A DNA stretch of 64,000 nt from Fragilariopsis cylindrus CCMP1102 (GCA_900095095.1 FMBT01000352.1:62001-126000); one strand, 5' to 3'. Shown: positions 20,336 through 30,824, numbered from the stretch's first letter. Numbers and translations are program-made. Notes: generated from the letters alone by a model not told the origin.

Positions 20336-21515
20336 CTACGCCGCTCGTTGACGGACCACAAATCGAAGTGGGACAGTATAACCACCCTTTAAACCAATTA
20401 CCGCTAAATAATCACCCAGACGATTAATTTTAATGGGACATGTATCGGTGGTGGGTATGAAATCATCGATCATTGCTTGGATCTTCACTTCATCAATTTC
20501 CGCAAAGTTGATAGGATTAGTAGTAGTAGTGGTAGTAGTAGTAGTAGTATTGGCGGCTGATGAATCCGAAGAATCAGTAGTATTATTATCAGCATCCTCA
20601 CGAAAGATATGCATTGCTTCATTTTCATTTAAATCAATTTTAAGTTGCTTTGACATTTTCTCTCGAAGATTTTCAGTCGTTACAACACCCGGATGCAATG
20701 TATCGGTACTATTGGGATCGACCATCCGCCATATTTGAAGCTTTATACGTGGTTTATGAAGAAAGAAAAGAAAAAAAATGAAATTTGAGATGAGTATTGA
20801 TTGCATTAATATATGAGCATGAAAATTCTCAAAATACACTATTTGTAGCATAGCATAATTAGTTGTACTTACCACCTTATTTTTTAAATATCGTTTCAAG
20901 AGATCTGCTTCTTTTAAATATTTGTCCTCGGAGGCTGTCATATTCAATTCTCTTTCCAATCGGACGAGACGTTGTTCTTCTGTTTCATAATCTGGATCGA
21001 TCATCCCTAATCGTTCAAAGTTTTGAGGTGTTGCATATAATGCCAACTTTTGTGGTACTAAATGATTCCGTGCATATCCTGCCTTTACTTTCACAACATC
21101 ACCCTTGTACGCCTGGAATAATAGAAAGAAGAAATATAGAAGAAATAATAGGAGGGGAGCAAAGAAAACAGTTGTTTAGTTCGCAAAATAGAAATATATC
21201 ATCACAGAAAACGTTTTCCTTTGCGACGATATACTTTCGCCACTTATCTATCTATCTCTATTAAAATTTGATTCGTACCTTCCCATGTGGTAAATCTTCC
21301 ATTGCGATCAATCGAACCGTATGTCCCATCCATCGTTTCTGTGGCTGTTCGAATGACGACGACGACGATGATGACGACGATGGCGCATTCGTCGTTGCTA
21401 AAAGATAGCGTGGTGAACCGATAGATTGTTGCTGTCGTTGTTGGCGGAAACTCGTTGGATTCAGTAAAGAACGACGACAGATGGTTTCACTTTTCGATAC
21501 AAAAACTCTTGACAT
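20336..21515 (-). CDS. Mitochondrial large-subunit ribosomal protein bL9m (3 exons)
   Basis: Minus-strand exons 21515-21279, 21112-20873 and 20740-20336 give 293 residues, all junctions in phase 0 with GT-AG introns (GTACGA and GTAAGT donors). The second intron is open and a multiple of three, but removing it gives LKNKV-LQIWRMVD. The core matches ribosomal protein L9: VRLIAMEDLPHGK-AYKGDV, then VKVKAGYARNHLVPQKLALYAT, a long helix with LVRLERELNMTASEDKYL, and a C-terminal domain ending VPLRFVVRQRAA. The N-terminus is basic and S-, R- and Q-rich with KRWMGHTVR before the core, as expected for a mitochondrial presequence. A T-run (NTTTTTTTTTT, encoded by a GTA/GTG-type repeat near 20520-20550) lies in the C-terminal part. 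Confidence 0.88.
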
Positions 21516-22670
21516 AGTGATGTGGATGTGTGTGTGTGTGTGTGTATTATATATGCTATTACTCTTATGATTATCTGACAGGTAGACTTGGACGATGGCG
21601 ATTGGCGAAGATGATTTTGTGTGTTGTTGTTGTTGTTGATTGCTGATGTTTGTTGTTGATGATGTTATTTTTTTTGTCTGATTGTACGACGTACAATGTG
21701 CAGACTACTGCGCGCTGCGGCAATTTCAATCTGTTATGAATTTTGCGATTCCACGTACAGTCGTAGCTATAAGAAGTAGTACAATGTATTGTGGCTACAG
21801 TAGTGAATTATTCTGTATACATTTTATTGTTTTATTTGTTATAATAATAGTTATTTAATATATGAATGACAACAATTGTCTAATGAATAGCAGTGTTTGT
21901 GAAAGAACCATTCGAATGTTGAACCGTCCCGTTTCTTAATGGCCTTTTAGCGATCGTATCTGCGCTATAACGGTACCTAATACCACCATAACAACCCTTA
22001 TTGTAGTCATGGCTACGCTTCAACTTATCGGCTTTTGACTCTTCGTAAAATCGAACCATTCATAAACTTCTGTTTTGTTGAAGGTATCCGGGTAGCATGC
22101 CATCTACTACAGGCCTAGCTCTGTAGTCCGATCAATAGTTTTTGTTGTTTCATTTCATCAAGAGGCTGAAAAGTGAACAGTTATATCATAACAATAGTGC
22201 GGTACTTGTGCTTCTATGTCATGTCTATGATACTCTAGTCTAGAGTAGAGGACCCAAGAGATTTTAAAGATAATAGGCTTTTAAATAGTTTGAGGCTAAA
22301 AATATAGCATCAGGAACTGCTCGTTTAAACGTACATATGATAGCGCATAATAATCATAATAAGGAGGCTTTCGGTGCATGAAAGAAAATAACAAATCGAA
22401 ATTGAACAAGCGAAGGAATGAATGAATGAACGAAGAAAATAAGAGAGAACCGAGAATGAATAAATAGACTACTGTAGTTTATAGTAGTTATTATGCAAAT
22501 TTCTTTTATCATCTCGTTTTCTTTCTCTTCTTCTTCTCTTTCTATCCCAACGTGCGTGCTCCTGGAACAAAATCTATTACTGCGAAAGATTTTTGTAAAA
22601 TTGCATTTTGGTTTTCATGTTTATCCTTTTTTTTTAATTTGCAGATGTCGGTGTCGTGTCCGTGTCGTCG
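21516..22670. other. Gene-free spacer of 1.15 kb
   Basis: Contains a GT run at 21526-21544 directly upstream of bL9m and a TGTTGTTGT-type run at about 21620-21658, probably in its leader or promoter. The middle (about 21900-22480) has no open frame of note and no tRNA-like structure that I can recognise. Confidence 0.45.
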
Positions 22671-25313
22671 TTAACTTTCTATTTTTGTAGTAACTGTAGA
22701 AGCGGCGGTGGTGATAGCATTCGTAGTTGCTGTCATGGCTGACAATACATCATCATCATCTTCATCTTCTTCTTCATCAATCTTATCCACGGCATCGCTG
22801 TTGTTGTTGTTGTTGGTACGACTCCATTTTTGGATACAATCGACAAAGACTTCCGGTTCCGCTTGAGACCAGAAGGTATCGTTTAATGATGTTGTGGCGT
22901 CGTAACATTTATCTTTCGAATGTGTCAGGTACCACCACGGCGCAACGACGGCTGCAACACCGATCCCGGCAACACCCGCCGCGGCGACACCGGATGCGGC
23001 TGCTACACCTATTCCAATCGCCATTGCCGATTTACCATTTCCGATTGCGGTCGAATACAAGAAAACATCCGCCTGGATTGTTTTAAATGATCCCGTTTTG
23101 CACCAAACCGCGATCGTTTCACTGTTCGAATGGAAGACATTGTACGGTGGTAACACCGTTTCACCGTGATCCAATAAGAAACAGACCCGGGCTAACACAA
23201 GCTTCGTCGGATCGTCTTTGGGTAGTTTCGATAACTGTTCCTTCGCATCCTTGGATAATACACTGCTGTGAGGTTTCTTCTTAGTTTTACTATCGTCGTC
23301 ACCGGAATTGGATTGCATCAATTTTACCATAGCGGGATTCATAAACTTGCTACTCGTCCGTTTTCCGTCCGGATTCGGTCCTTTCGTTTCTTTGTCGTTA
23401 TGATTATCGTGGGTAGTATCTCCGTCGTGTGTTTCATTAATTTTCAACGTGAAAAATGATTTCATCGAAGCCATACTACTGGCACGCTTTTTGTGGTCAC
23501 CGTCCTTATTAGTAATATTATTATTACTACTATTAACATTGCTTTGACCGCTACTTCTAGAAGGTATTAATCCGAAACCCAGTAACCCCCCTTTTCCTTT
23601 TCCTCCTTGTTGTTTGTGTTCTACTATATCTTTGATAAAATCCTCCTGACTCTTCGTTGACACAGTTTTTCTCTCTTCGCTGTCGGTACCATTCTCATGA
23701 TGATGATTTTGATGATCATCAATAGTGTGATCGCAAGCGTCGACGGTTGTTTCTGCTTCTTTTGATTCTTCGACACCGTCACCGGGTGCAATATTGTCCG
23801 TACCATCAATGACACAATCGTTCGAGGATGTGGTGGAATCATTATCGTCTTCATTATTGACATTGACATTTCCATTACTATCATTATCATTTTTCATCGC
23901 GGTATCCTCTTCCTTTCCTTCTTCTTCTTCTTCAATACAACCAAACGAAGACGATGCTCTTGACGAGACTGTACTGACCCGAGCTAACGGTTGATACGAA
24001 ACATCGTGATTGGTTTCTTCTTCGTCTTTGTCTTTGTTATCATTACTATTACTGCTATCATTATCATTGTTGTCAACATTATTATTATTAGTATTATTGT
24101 TATTGTTATTGTTATTGTTATTGTGAAACATACGATTCCAACCGGCTTTAATCAATCGACCTTGACCGATTTTTAAATTAGACTTTGACGATGAAGAAGA
24201 AGAAGGTTGATCGTTCGAAAAAGCAGCATCGTTGTTGTTATCATCGTTATCATTATCATTATTATTATCATTGTTTGTAGTAGTAACAGTTTTCATCGGT
24301 GTAAATGATGCCGATGATGATACTTCTTGTTGGTGCTGTTGCTGTTGCTCATTATTACCATCATCATCAGTAGTACCATTATCATCATGGTGATCGTTGC
24401 TGCTCGATGCTACCGAAAGAGCAGAACTTCGTTTCTTTGTTTTTGTGGTACCAAAATATCCTCCGAGCCATTTTTTCTTCGTCGTCGTACTAGCAGTAAT
24501 TTTCTTCCCACCATCTTTCTCCTCCGACGGTGATGTTGTACCACCAAACAAACCACCACCACTATAATTCACCTTACTCCACGGTTTGAGTTCTTCGACT
24601 GTGGTTAATATTTTAATATTCAATCGATCGATCTTTTTTGTTTTATTTTTGGTACTACCACTACTACTACTACTACTACTACTAGTTTTTGAATCGGATG
24701 TTGTTGTATTATTATTTTTGTTCTGTCCGAAGGATAACGGCTTGACTAAGTATTTGTGCAACAAATCAACTTTCTGTTCTTGTTCTTGTTCCGTTGCGGG
24801 GGTATCATCGTGATCGGGTACCGCGGTTCGACCAAAATCTACTAGTTTGACGTAAACCTCGGTCACTTCCATTACAATCGCATGGATTTGAATCGGATAA
24901 ATGATAGGTAACATTTCCCATCGGATCAAATGATCCCCTTCTTGTAAGATCGCTGTTACTCCGGGATTGGAGGCATACACGACCGACCAAACAGGTTCGA
25001 TGTACAGTTCGGCAGCAGTACCAGCGTGCTGTATTTCTTCTTCTTCTGTTGTCATTGTTTCTGTTCCTTCTACAGCAACATCGGCACCTTTTTCTTCTTG
25101 GATCGATACTGCTGCTGCTGCTGCTACCTCTCCATGTGTGCCGGTATCAGTACCAATATCACCATTATCCTTTTCGTTGCTGCTGCTGTTGCTTATTTTT
25201 TCTGTGTCTCTTATGTCTGTTTCTGTTGTTTCGATTTGCAGTTCTTCCAATACTTCTTGGACGGATGATGCTGATATTGCTGTCGCTTCACTACCGTCAT
25301 CTTGCTTCATCAT
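22671..25313 (-). CDS. Large LRAT-like-domain protein interrupted by a long disordered insertion
   Basis: An 880-residue protein with an ATG at 25313. After an acidic N-terminus, residues about 106-165 read EGDHLIRWEMLPIIYPIQIH followed by AIVMEVTEVYVKLVDFG, which matches the first half of LRAT/H-REV107 (NlpC/P60-like) domains, with His144 in the position of the catalytic histidine. About 560 residues of N-, S-, D- and G-rich, presumably disordered sequence follow. The second half then appears at about 715-745 with PPYNVFHSNSETIAVWCKTG, where LRAT enzymes have an N-C-E-H-F block holding the catalytic Cys. Here the expected Cys is a Ser, although a Cys follows in WCKTG. A Gly/Ala-rich hydrophobic segment (about 755-790) suggests a membrane anchor. 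Activity is therefore uncertain. The family match is from pattern memory. Confidence 0.6.
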   Translation of the reverse strand: MMKQDDGSEATAISASSVQEVLEELQIETTETDIRDTEKISNSSSNEKDNGDIGTDTGTHGEVAAAAAVSIQEEKGADVAVEGTETMTTEEEEIQHAGTAAELYIEPVWSVVYASNPGVTAILQEGDHLIRWEMLPIIYPIQIHAIVMEVTEVYVKLVDFGRTAVPDHDDTPATEQEQEQKVDLLHKYLVKPLSFGQNKNNNTTTSDSKTSSSSSSSSGSTKNKTKKIDRLNIKILTTVEELKPWSKVNYSGGGLFGGTTSPSEEKDGGKKITASTTTKKKWLGGYFGTTKTKKRSSALSVASSSNDHHDDNGTTDDDGNNEQQQQHQQEVSSSASFTPMKTVTTTNNDNNNDNDNDDNNNDAAFSNDQPSSSSSSKSNLKIGQGRLIKAGWNRMFHNNNNNNNNNNTNNNNVDNNDNDSSNSNDNKDKDEEETNHDVSYQPLARVSTVSSRASSSFGCIEEEEEGKEEDTAMKNDNDSNGNVNVNNEDDNDSTTSSNDCVIDGTDNIAPGDGVEESKEAETTVDACDHTIDDHQNHHHENGTDSEERKTVSTKSQEDFIKDIVEHKQQGGKGKGGLLGFGLIPSRSSGQSNVNSSNNNITNKDGDHKKRASSMASMKSFFTLKINETHDGDTTHDNHNDKETKGPNPDGKRTSSKFMNPAMVKLMQSNSGDDDSKTKKKPHSSVLSKDAKEQLSKLPKDDPTKLVLARVCFLLDHGETVLPPYNVFHSNSETIAVWCKTGSFKTIQADVFLYSTAIGNGKSAMAIGIGVAAASGVAAAGVAGIGVAAVVAPWWYLTHSKDKCYDATTSLNDTFWSQAEPEVFVDCIQKWSRTNNNNNSDAVDKIDEEEDEDDDDVLSAMTATTNAITTAASTVTTKIES

Positions 25314-25783
25314 TATATTGGATCGTTTTCAATAAAATAACAACAAACACAACCTGTCAACCACAATAACACACAAACACACAAAAGCAAAAATTCAGTC
25401 GAAGGAAGACACTTCCCGAACCGAAATAGTAGCTCTATGGGGCTAGCTACTGTACCGTTACTGTGACCTCTCTTTCTTTTTGCTTCACCCGATGGAACTA
25501 CGTATGGGGTTTGTTTGTCACAACGCACCAGACACAGTTGACAGTTGTAGACTTCAATGATGATACTAGCTAGTACTGTATGTAGTCTGCTAGTATGTAG
25601 TCTGCTACTATTACGGCTAGGGGTAGACATCTAGATTTTGTTTACATTCCATACTCATAATATCATCTTGTGTCATCTTCTTGTTCTGTACACGCTGACG
25701 ATGGACGGACGATATTTAATATGAAATGACCCAACCTTTACCTTCTACGCACCTGAAAATAGGCAGGGGATTTAGTTTTACAG
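25314..25783. other. Promoter-side spacer before the inverted-repeat element
   Basis: The 5' flank of the LRAT-like gene. An ACACAA-rich stretch lies at about 25340-25385 and TAGTATGTAGTCTGCTA is directly repeated near 25575-25605. No gene is supported. Confidence 0.4.
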
Positions 25784-26080
25784 CAAATCGTTTGTTGCGT
25801 CCCTCAAACGTTCCCGGACAAGAAAAACATCAAAAAACATTGAGGGGGATTGTATGTACCTCCTACAACTATTCTTTTCTTGTGGTTGTTGTGGAATAAA
25901 ATACATTTTGTTGTCATGGCAGGCACACAAACAACACGATTTTTTTGATTGAAACACATGAACCACAAGATATCTCATATAAAAGGTGTTGAATCTATCA
26001 TTTTGATCGAAAATCATGTTGTTTGCGTGCTTTCCACAGCAGCGAAATGGATTCCAATGTGCATTTTTTGTTACATATAT

Positions 26081-26481
26081 TGGTTAGGCGCAGTACTAGA
26101 GGTACGTAATTATGTAGTCCTTTCATTCTGTAAGTCACCGGCCCTACATCAACACAATTTTTTACCTTTGTTTAGTTTTTTTATCTTGCAGGTTAATGTG
26201 TGTCTTTTACTTATGTTGGTTAGGTTTTTTACTTATGTTCATTAGGTGCAGTACGAGAGGTACTCGTAATTATGTAGTTTTTTCATTCTGTAAGTCACCA
26301 ACCCTACATCAACACAATTTTTTACTTTTGTTTAGTTTTTTTTATCTTGCAGGTTAATGTGTGTTCTTTACTTATGTTGGTTAGGTTTTTTACTTATGTT
26401 CGTTAGGTGCAGTACAAGAGGTACTCGTAATTATGTGGTCTTTTCATTCTGTAAGTCACCAACCCTACATTGGCACAGGAA
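26081..26481 (+). repeat. Three tandem copies of a unit of about 160 bp
   Basis: Copies start at about 26081, 26239 and 26401, each with TTAGG(C/T)GCAGTAC then GAGGTAC and GTAATTATGT, followed by TTCATTCTGTAAGTCACC and CCTACATCAACACAATTTTT. The third copy is truncated at about 26481. Copies differ by scattered substitutions. The array lies inside the inverted-repeat element. Confidence 0.85.
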
Positions 26482-26489
26482 GAATATGT

Positions 26490-26870
26490 AGGGTAGTATG
26501 TACAGGAGATTTGCACAGCCATTGTTGTGTCATGATGTTGTGTACATTCAAGTTGTTTCTTCAAATGAGATATTTTGTTGTTCATTTCTGGTCGAACATC
26601 TGGTTGTTTGTGTCAGTGCATCAACAGCAAAACAAATTCTATTCATCAGCCACAGGAACAGTAGAGTTATAGGAGGCAAACACAATGATCTATTTCAATA
26701 AAGGAATGTTAGTGCACCCGACCCATCTGGTTTTGTCTGATGCAACCCTTTCAAATGAGATATCTTGTTGTTCATTTCTGTTCGAAAATCTGTTTGTTTG
26801 TGTGCGTGCGTGCGTCAACAGCAAAAAGAATTTTATTCCTCAACCACAGGAAAGTGCCCTAGAGGCGCGC
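26490..26870 (+). repeat. Satellite-like dispersed repeat, two units
   Basis: Two units of about 190 bp marked by TCAAATGAGATAT(T/C)TTGTTG at about 26560 and 26751, each followed by TCATTTCTG and later CAACAGCAAAA. The same family, including GGAGGCAAACACAATG and ACCCATCTGGT, recurs at about 48995-49110 and 49610-49800 (plus) and at 25855-25990 and 59815-60095 (minus). Confidence 0.75.
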
Positions 26871-27292
26871 TAAAAAGATATCCAGTACTGTACAGAAAAG
26901 AATAAAACTAAATAAAAGCGAAACAGGATGATCGAGATGACACCGATTTTCGCGCTCTTGACATACTTTTTTTGTCGCGATCGAGATGATGACACCGATG
27001 TTCGCGCTTTTGGCATGACGACTTCTGCAACGGACAGATTTAAGATTTTATATGTGAATTTTTGGATCATCGACCTTGCCTACGTCCCTCAATGGTGCTG
27101 AAAAAACCAACTCCCACTAATTTTTACTAATTTTTTGTCCGGGGACGTTTGAGGAACGTTCTTTGAAGGACGTTTGAGGAACACAACAAACGATTTGAAG
27201 AGGATATAGAATAGGACACCACAATAAACCGAAAATTAGAACGACGGTAATCCCATTTTCCCAACCAACACTACCAAAAAGAAAAGATCATA

Positions 27293-27625
27293 ATGACCTC
27301 TGGAATTGACGGACAGTGGGATGTGCGTATCCCGACGTTTCCGTTCGGGTTTGGCTTTAAGGCTGTGTGGACGATCACAGAGGCGGACGACGAGCTCACC
27401 GTCGTCGTGAAAGGGTCTCGTATCCTCTGGTGTTTGCCTTATTGCTGTTCTCACCCTACCGGTCTCAACACGCACCGGCTGAAGAAGGATGAGGACGGGA
27501 ATTGGGGCGGGAAGTGGCATTGTCGGACCCTATCGCTCACGATTAAGGATTTAAACACCTTGCAAATGCACATTACGTGTGACGCAACGCTCTTGCTGAC
27601 TCGACGCGTAGAGGACGAGGAGTAG
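27293..27625 (+). CDS. Small GC-rich gene, unknown product
   Basis: A 110-residue frame with an ATG at 27293 and a stop at 27625. Composition stands out: codons mostly end in G or C (GTC GTC GTG, CTC ACC, GCG GAC GAC), unlike the A/T-ending codons of all neighbours. The protein starts DGQWDVRIPTFPFGFGFKAV and alternates hydrophobic strands with turns (WTITEADDELTVVVKG, WHCRTLSLTIKDL), so a small beta-barrel or beta-sandwich is likely. A WCLPYCC motif is present. I do not recognise the family. It starts 95 bp beyond the right end of the inverted-repeat element and is followed by a run of 15 C. A highly expressed native gene or a transferred gene would both fit the codon use. Confidence 0.55.
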   Translation: MTSGIDGQWDVRIPTFPFGFGFKAVWTITEADDELTVVVKGSRILWCLPYCCSHPTGLNTHRLKKDEDGNWGGKWHCRTLSLTIKDLNTLQMHITCDATLLLTRRVEDEE

Positions 27626-27637
27626 AGAGCCTTTACT

Positions 27638-27652
27638 CCCCCCCCCCCCCCC
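27638..27652. repeat. Poly-C run of 15
   Basis: A homopolymer of C directly after the stop of the GC-rich small gene. Such runs are uncommon in AT-rich DNA and are length-unstable. Confidence 0.9.
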
Positions 27653-27825
27653 TGCAACATTCGCGAAGAAGGGGTTGAAAATCGAATACGTTTGAGAAGT
27701 ACACGAACAGATCCGAAGTTTTACGTCTCCTGCAACAGCAGCACTCTGCACCGTGGCAATTGTTCTAAATTTTCTAAATTAAATGTTTTTAAATAATAAC
27801 AATTAATCTATACGTATTTTTTTGG

Positions 27826-30243
27826 TTATGGTTTCATTAATTTTAATAAACTTGCCTGCCATAATTGTGGATTACTTTGTAATTTTTTCAAACCATCATC
27901 TGCATTTAATAATGACTTGCCTGCAACATCTCTTTGTGCTGCCGGCCATCTATCTGTTTCAATTGTATGTTGTACGTCCGATGAATGATCAAATAAATGC
28001 ATCGGTACAGAATCAGGTGGGAATGTTAATACCGATATAGACAAACCAACTTCTGTAAATCCAATCATCGATACAGTTAATGAACCATCATTCTTGTTTC
28101 GTTCAAATATTTCTTTACTCTTTTGTAGTATATCATCATCATCCGGAGCCATGTTGATATGATAACTTTGTATGAATTGTTCCATAGTTAATGTTCGTAA
28201 CAATGGTGTCGATTCTGCCATATCAATAACTACCAAACAATATAATATTGAAAATCCTTTCAATGATGCTTGAAGTAATATTTTCTGAATCTGTTCTGTA
28301 AATATTTCTTTTCCTTCCTCAACGATTGTTATTTTTGATTTTGGTGCTGGATATTTTCTAATTATAACACATTGTTTCTGATGTAATGGCCAATTTTTTT
28401 GTAAACAATCCGAAGAACAATATATAACAGATCTACAAAATGAACATTTTTTGCTCATTTTATTTTTAGTATTACATTTTTCAGAACAACATTCACATGT
28501 AGGAAATTCTTTGTTGTTGTTGTTTTTGGTGCTGTTGTTGTCATTGTTGTCGTTGCCTCTTGTAGTAGTAGTTGTTGTGGTTGTTGTTGTTGATACAGCA
28601 TTAATAATTTTTTCAATCATTGGTACACATGAAAATAAATATGGCAAACGATCTTTGACACGTTCGACTTTTGCCATTAATTCTTGTTCTTTGGACCGAA
28701 TTGCTTTTTTGGTATCAGGAAATTGGACTGTCAGATAGATAATTTTTAATAATCGTTGTAATTGTGTTATAATATGTCCGCCATCATTACAATTATAACA
28801 ACAATCACATACATCTAAACAATATTCCATCAATCCACCATATATAGCATTTGCAACATTATAATCAATTGGTGCCTGACGTTGTTGTCCAGTATTTTTT
28901 GGATCTACTATAATTGGTGTCATTAAACTTGCATATAATACAACTAAACCAATTGATACATTTTCAATAAAGGACTGATCTTTACGTTTGGATGTATATA
29001 TATGTATATGTTTGGAACATATAGCTACTAAATTGGAGGAGACACAACTATTAATACCAATAAATTTACCACTAATCCGTCCACCCCAATCATATAATTT
29101 TAAAAACAGATATAACGTAGAAGAATATCCACCACCTTGATACCAACCATCACTAACACTATCACCACTATCATGATGAGAAGATGATGATTTGTTTTCC
29201 AATAATGCAATTAATCCAGTACCAAAACGCAAGAATGATCCACCATAATTTTTATTATTATTATCATTATCATCAGTAGTAGTAGGATAAACAATAATTG
29301 GTGTAACAGCAAATTCACCTAATAATGCATATTTTTTATTATTGACATTGCTGCTCGTGGTCATCTGTGCTACTGCTTGTTTTTCGGCATTATCTGTTAA
29401 AGTTTTTATAGCAACTGCACAATAACTTTGTGAGGATCCAATAATATCTACTTTTGAGATACGATTATTATCACTGCGATTTTTTTTTTTTTGAAAACCT
29501 ACAATATCTATCATTACTTGGTTATTGTTGTTGTTATCAGAATCAAAATCAGAATCAAAAGCAAAATCAAGATATGTAATTTGTAATAAAAATTGTTTGA
29601 TTTTTGGTTGTTTAATTAAAAAATTCCCCATTGTACCATTATTGGAGGTGGATGTTAATAAATTTGATAATAATGCCGAAAATGGAAACAAGGATTTAAT
29701 CCAATAGTCTTTGGAACCAAATAATTTCGGCGTCACATTATTTGATTTGAAATATTCGGGTGACATATCTTGAAATAAACCACTGATATTATTCATTACC
29801 TTATATTGAATTTCTTTTTGAAGTTCTTCAAGTTGTACGGCTGCTAATGGTTGTAACGGTGATGATGATGATGAAGCTGGTGATTGTGAATTCAGAAATC
29901 CATCTTGACAAAAACAACTCAAGATTTCTATCCATAATGATGGACATGTGACATATAATGAATCATCCTCATCCTCTTCCTCTTCTGACGCTGATGGTAA
30001 TACATCCATAAAATCTTGATTACTTTGTAATACAAATTCTAATATTTTATCAATCCCACCAGCCTTAATAATTTCATAACGATATTGTCTATTTTTGGAT
30101 ATTAATAATGATTGTGTGGGTAGTAATTTACCTTTGGATATATCATTGACAACTTTTATTGGATTTTCTTTCCCCCATTTGTTATTCAAATATGATTTTA
30201 TTGCTGTCGCTATTGACGTTGATGTTGATGCTGATGTTGACAT
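27826..30243 (-). CDS. MYND zinc-finger protein, 805 residues
   Basis: A single uninterrupted frame with an ATG at 30243. The MYND finger lies at about residues 582-626: CECCSEKC, CSFCRSVIYCSSDCLQ, then KNWPLHQKQC, all zinc-binding Cys/His positions present, preceded by an S/T/N-rich linker. The 580 residues before it are mostly alpha-helical and hydrophobic, with no recognisable enzyme motif; they probably form an armadillo-like scaffold (inference). About 180 residues follow the finger, with ILYCLVVIDMAESTPLLRTL and a segment ending RDVAGKSLLNADD. Similar long helical-MYND proteins are an expanded group in diatoms. A role in protein-protein contact is the safest reading. Confidence 0.75.
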   Translation of the reverse strand: MSTSASTSTSIATAIKSYLNNKWGKENPIKVVNDISKGKLLPTQSLLISKNRQYRYEIIKAGGIDKILEFVLQSNQDFMDVLPSASEEEEDEDDSLYVTCPSLWIEILSCFCQDGFLNSQSPASSSSSPLQPLAAVQLEELQKEIQYKVMNNISGLFQDMSPEYFKSNNVTPKLFGSKDYWIKSLFPFSALLSNLLTSTSNNGTMGNFLIKQPKIKQFLLQITYLDFAFDSDFDSDNNNNNQVMIDIVGFQKKKNRSDNNRISKVDIIGSSQSYCAVAIKTLTDNAEKQAVAQMTTSSNVNNKKYALLGEFAVTPIIVYPTTTDDNDNNNKNYGGSFLRFGTGLIALLENKSSSSHHDSGDSVSDGWYQGGGYSSTLYLFLKLYDWGGRISGKFIGINSCVSSNLVAICSKHIHIYTSKRKDQSFIENVSIGLVVLYASLMTPIIVDPKNTGQQRQAPIDYNVANAIYGGLMEYCLDVCDCCYNCNDGGHIITQLQRLLKIIYLTVQFPDTKKAIRSKEQELMAKVERVKDRLPYLFSCVPMIEKIINAVSTTTTTTTTTTRGNDNNDNNSTKNNNNKEFPTCECCSEKCNTKNKMSKKCSFCRSVIYCSSDCLQKNWPLHQKQCVIIRKYPAPKSKITIVEEGKEIFTEQIQKILLQASLKGFSILYCLVVIDMAESTPLLRTLTMEQFIQSYHINMAPDDDDILQKSKEIFERNKNDGSLTVSMIGFTEVGLSISVLTFPPDSVPMHLFDHSSDVQHTIETDRWPAAQRDVAGKSLLNADDGLKKLQSNPQLWQASLLKLMKP

Positions 30244-30824
30244 GATCGTCTGTCGTTTGCTCTTTTCTATTCTATTCAGCTTGAATACTGTAGTAGACGA
30301 GATAGTAGTAGTAGAAATGTGTGTGAAAGAGAAAGGTTGTTGTACCTGTATCGTCTATTGTGCAATGTTTATCGTGTATTCTTGTATCGAGCGAGGTTTG
30401 TTTGAGTTGTGGTGGTTGTGATAAAGTACGATAAAGTAATATTTTTCAGGGATGTTGTGGTATTTTCTGAGTACCAGTATGTTTCATAAAAACTTAAATA
30501 TTTTATAATGACGTGACCAAACAAAAATGTCTTGAATTAATTAACAATAATGCCATTTGAGTCACGAGGAATTGTTTTAGGGGAAGTCATCTGTAAAAGT
30601 ACGCGTGCTACTGTGCGTTGCATTAGTATGTCATCCCCCAAATAATAGTTGAAACAATTTCTGCCTTCTTGTTATCGCTCGCTCCAAAGAAAAGCAAAAA
30701 AGAAAAATAAAAAGTCATCACACTGCCTCCTCTGCTGTACAATGTACAGTATGGTATCCTTCAGTACACATTTATATATATTATTTTGAAAGAGAAAGAG
30801 CAGCAAGCAACGCATTAAGCAAGG
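30244..30824. other. Divergent promoter region
   Basis: The spacer between the MYND gene (minus) and the eight-helix membrane protein (plus), containing both promoters. TATATATA occurs at about 30773-30780, some 45 bp before the ATG at 30825, at a position where a TATA-type element could act. No gene is supported. Confidence 0.4.

Larger units (their letters stand above)
25784..27197. mobile_element. Non-autonomous DNA transposon (MITE-like) with terminal inverted repeats
   Basis: The left end CAAATCGTTTGTTGCGTCCC, continuing CTCAAACGTTCCCGGACAAG, is matched in reverse complement by the right end, which ends AACACAACAAACGATTTG at 27197 and contains GTCCGGGGACGTTTGAGGAA. The inverted repeats are about 40 bp; the right one carries an extra internal duplication of about 26 bp (CGTTTGAGGAACG twice). 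No transposase frame lies inside. The interior holds a three-copy tandem repeat (26081-26481) and satellite-like repeats in both orientations. No target-site duplication is obvious at the ends. Superfamily cannot be assigned by eye. Confidence 0.65.

Noticed and set aside
21900-22480. Possible tRNA or structured RNA in the spacer
   Set aside because: I looked for an internal B-box (GGTTCGANTCC) and a matching acceptor stem and found neither; no RNA gene can be supported by eye anywhere in the window.
24967-25369. Hydrophobic, Cys/Leu-rich plus-strand frames opposite the LRAT-like gene
   Set aside because: They are antisense shadows of Glu/Ala/Thr-rich coding sequence.
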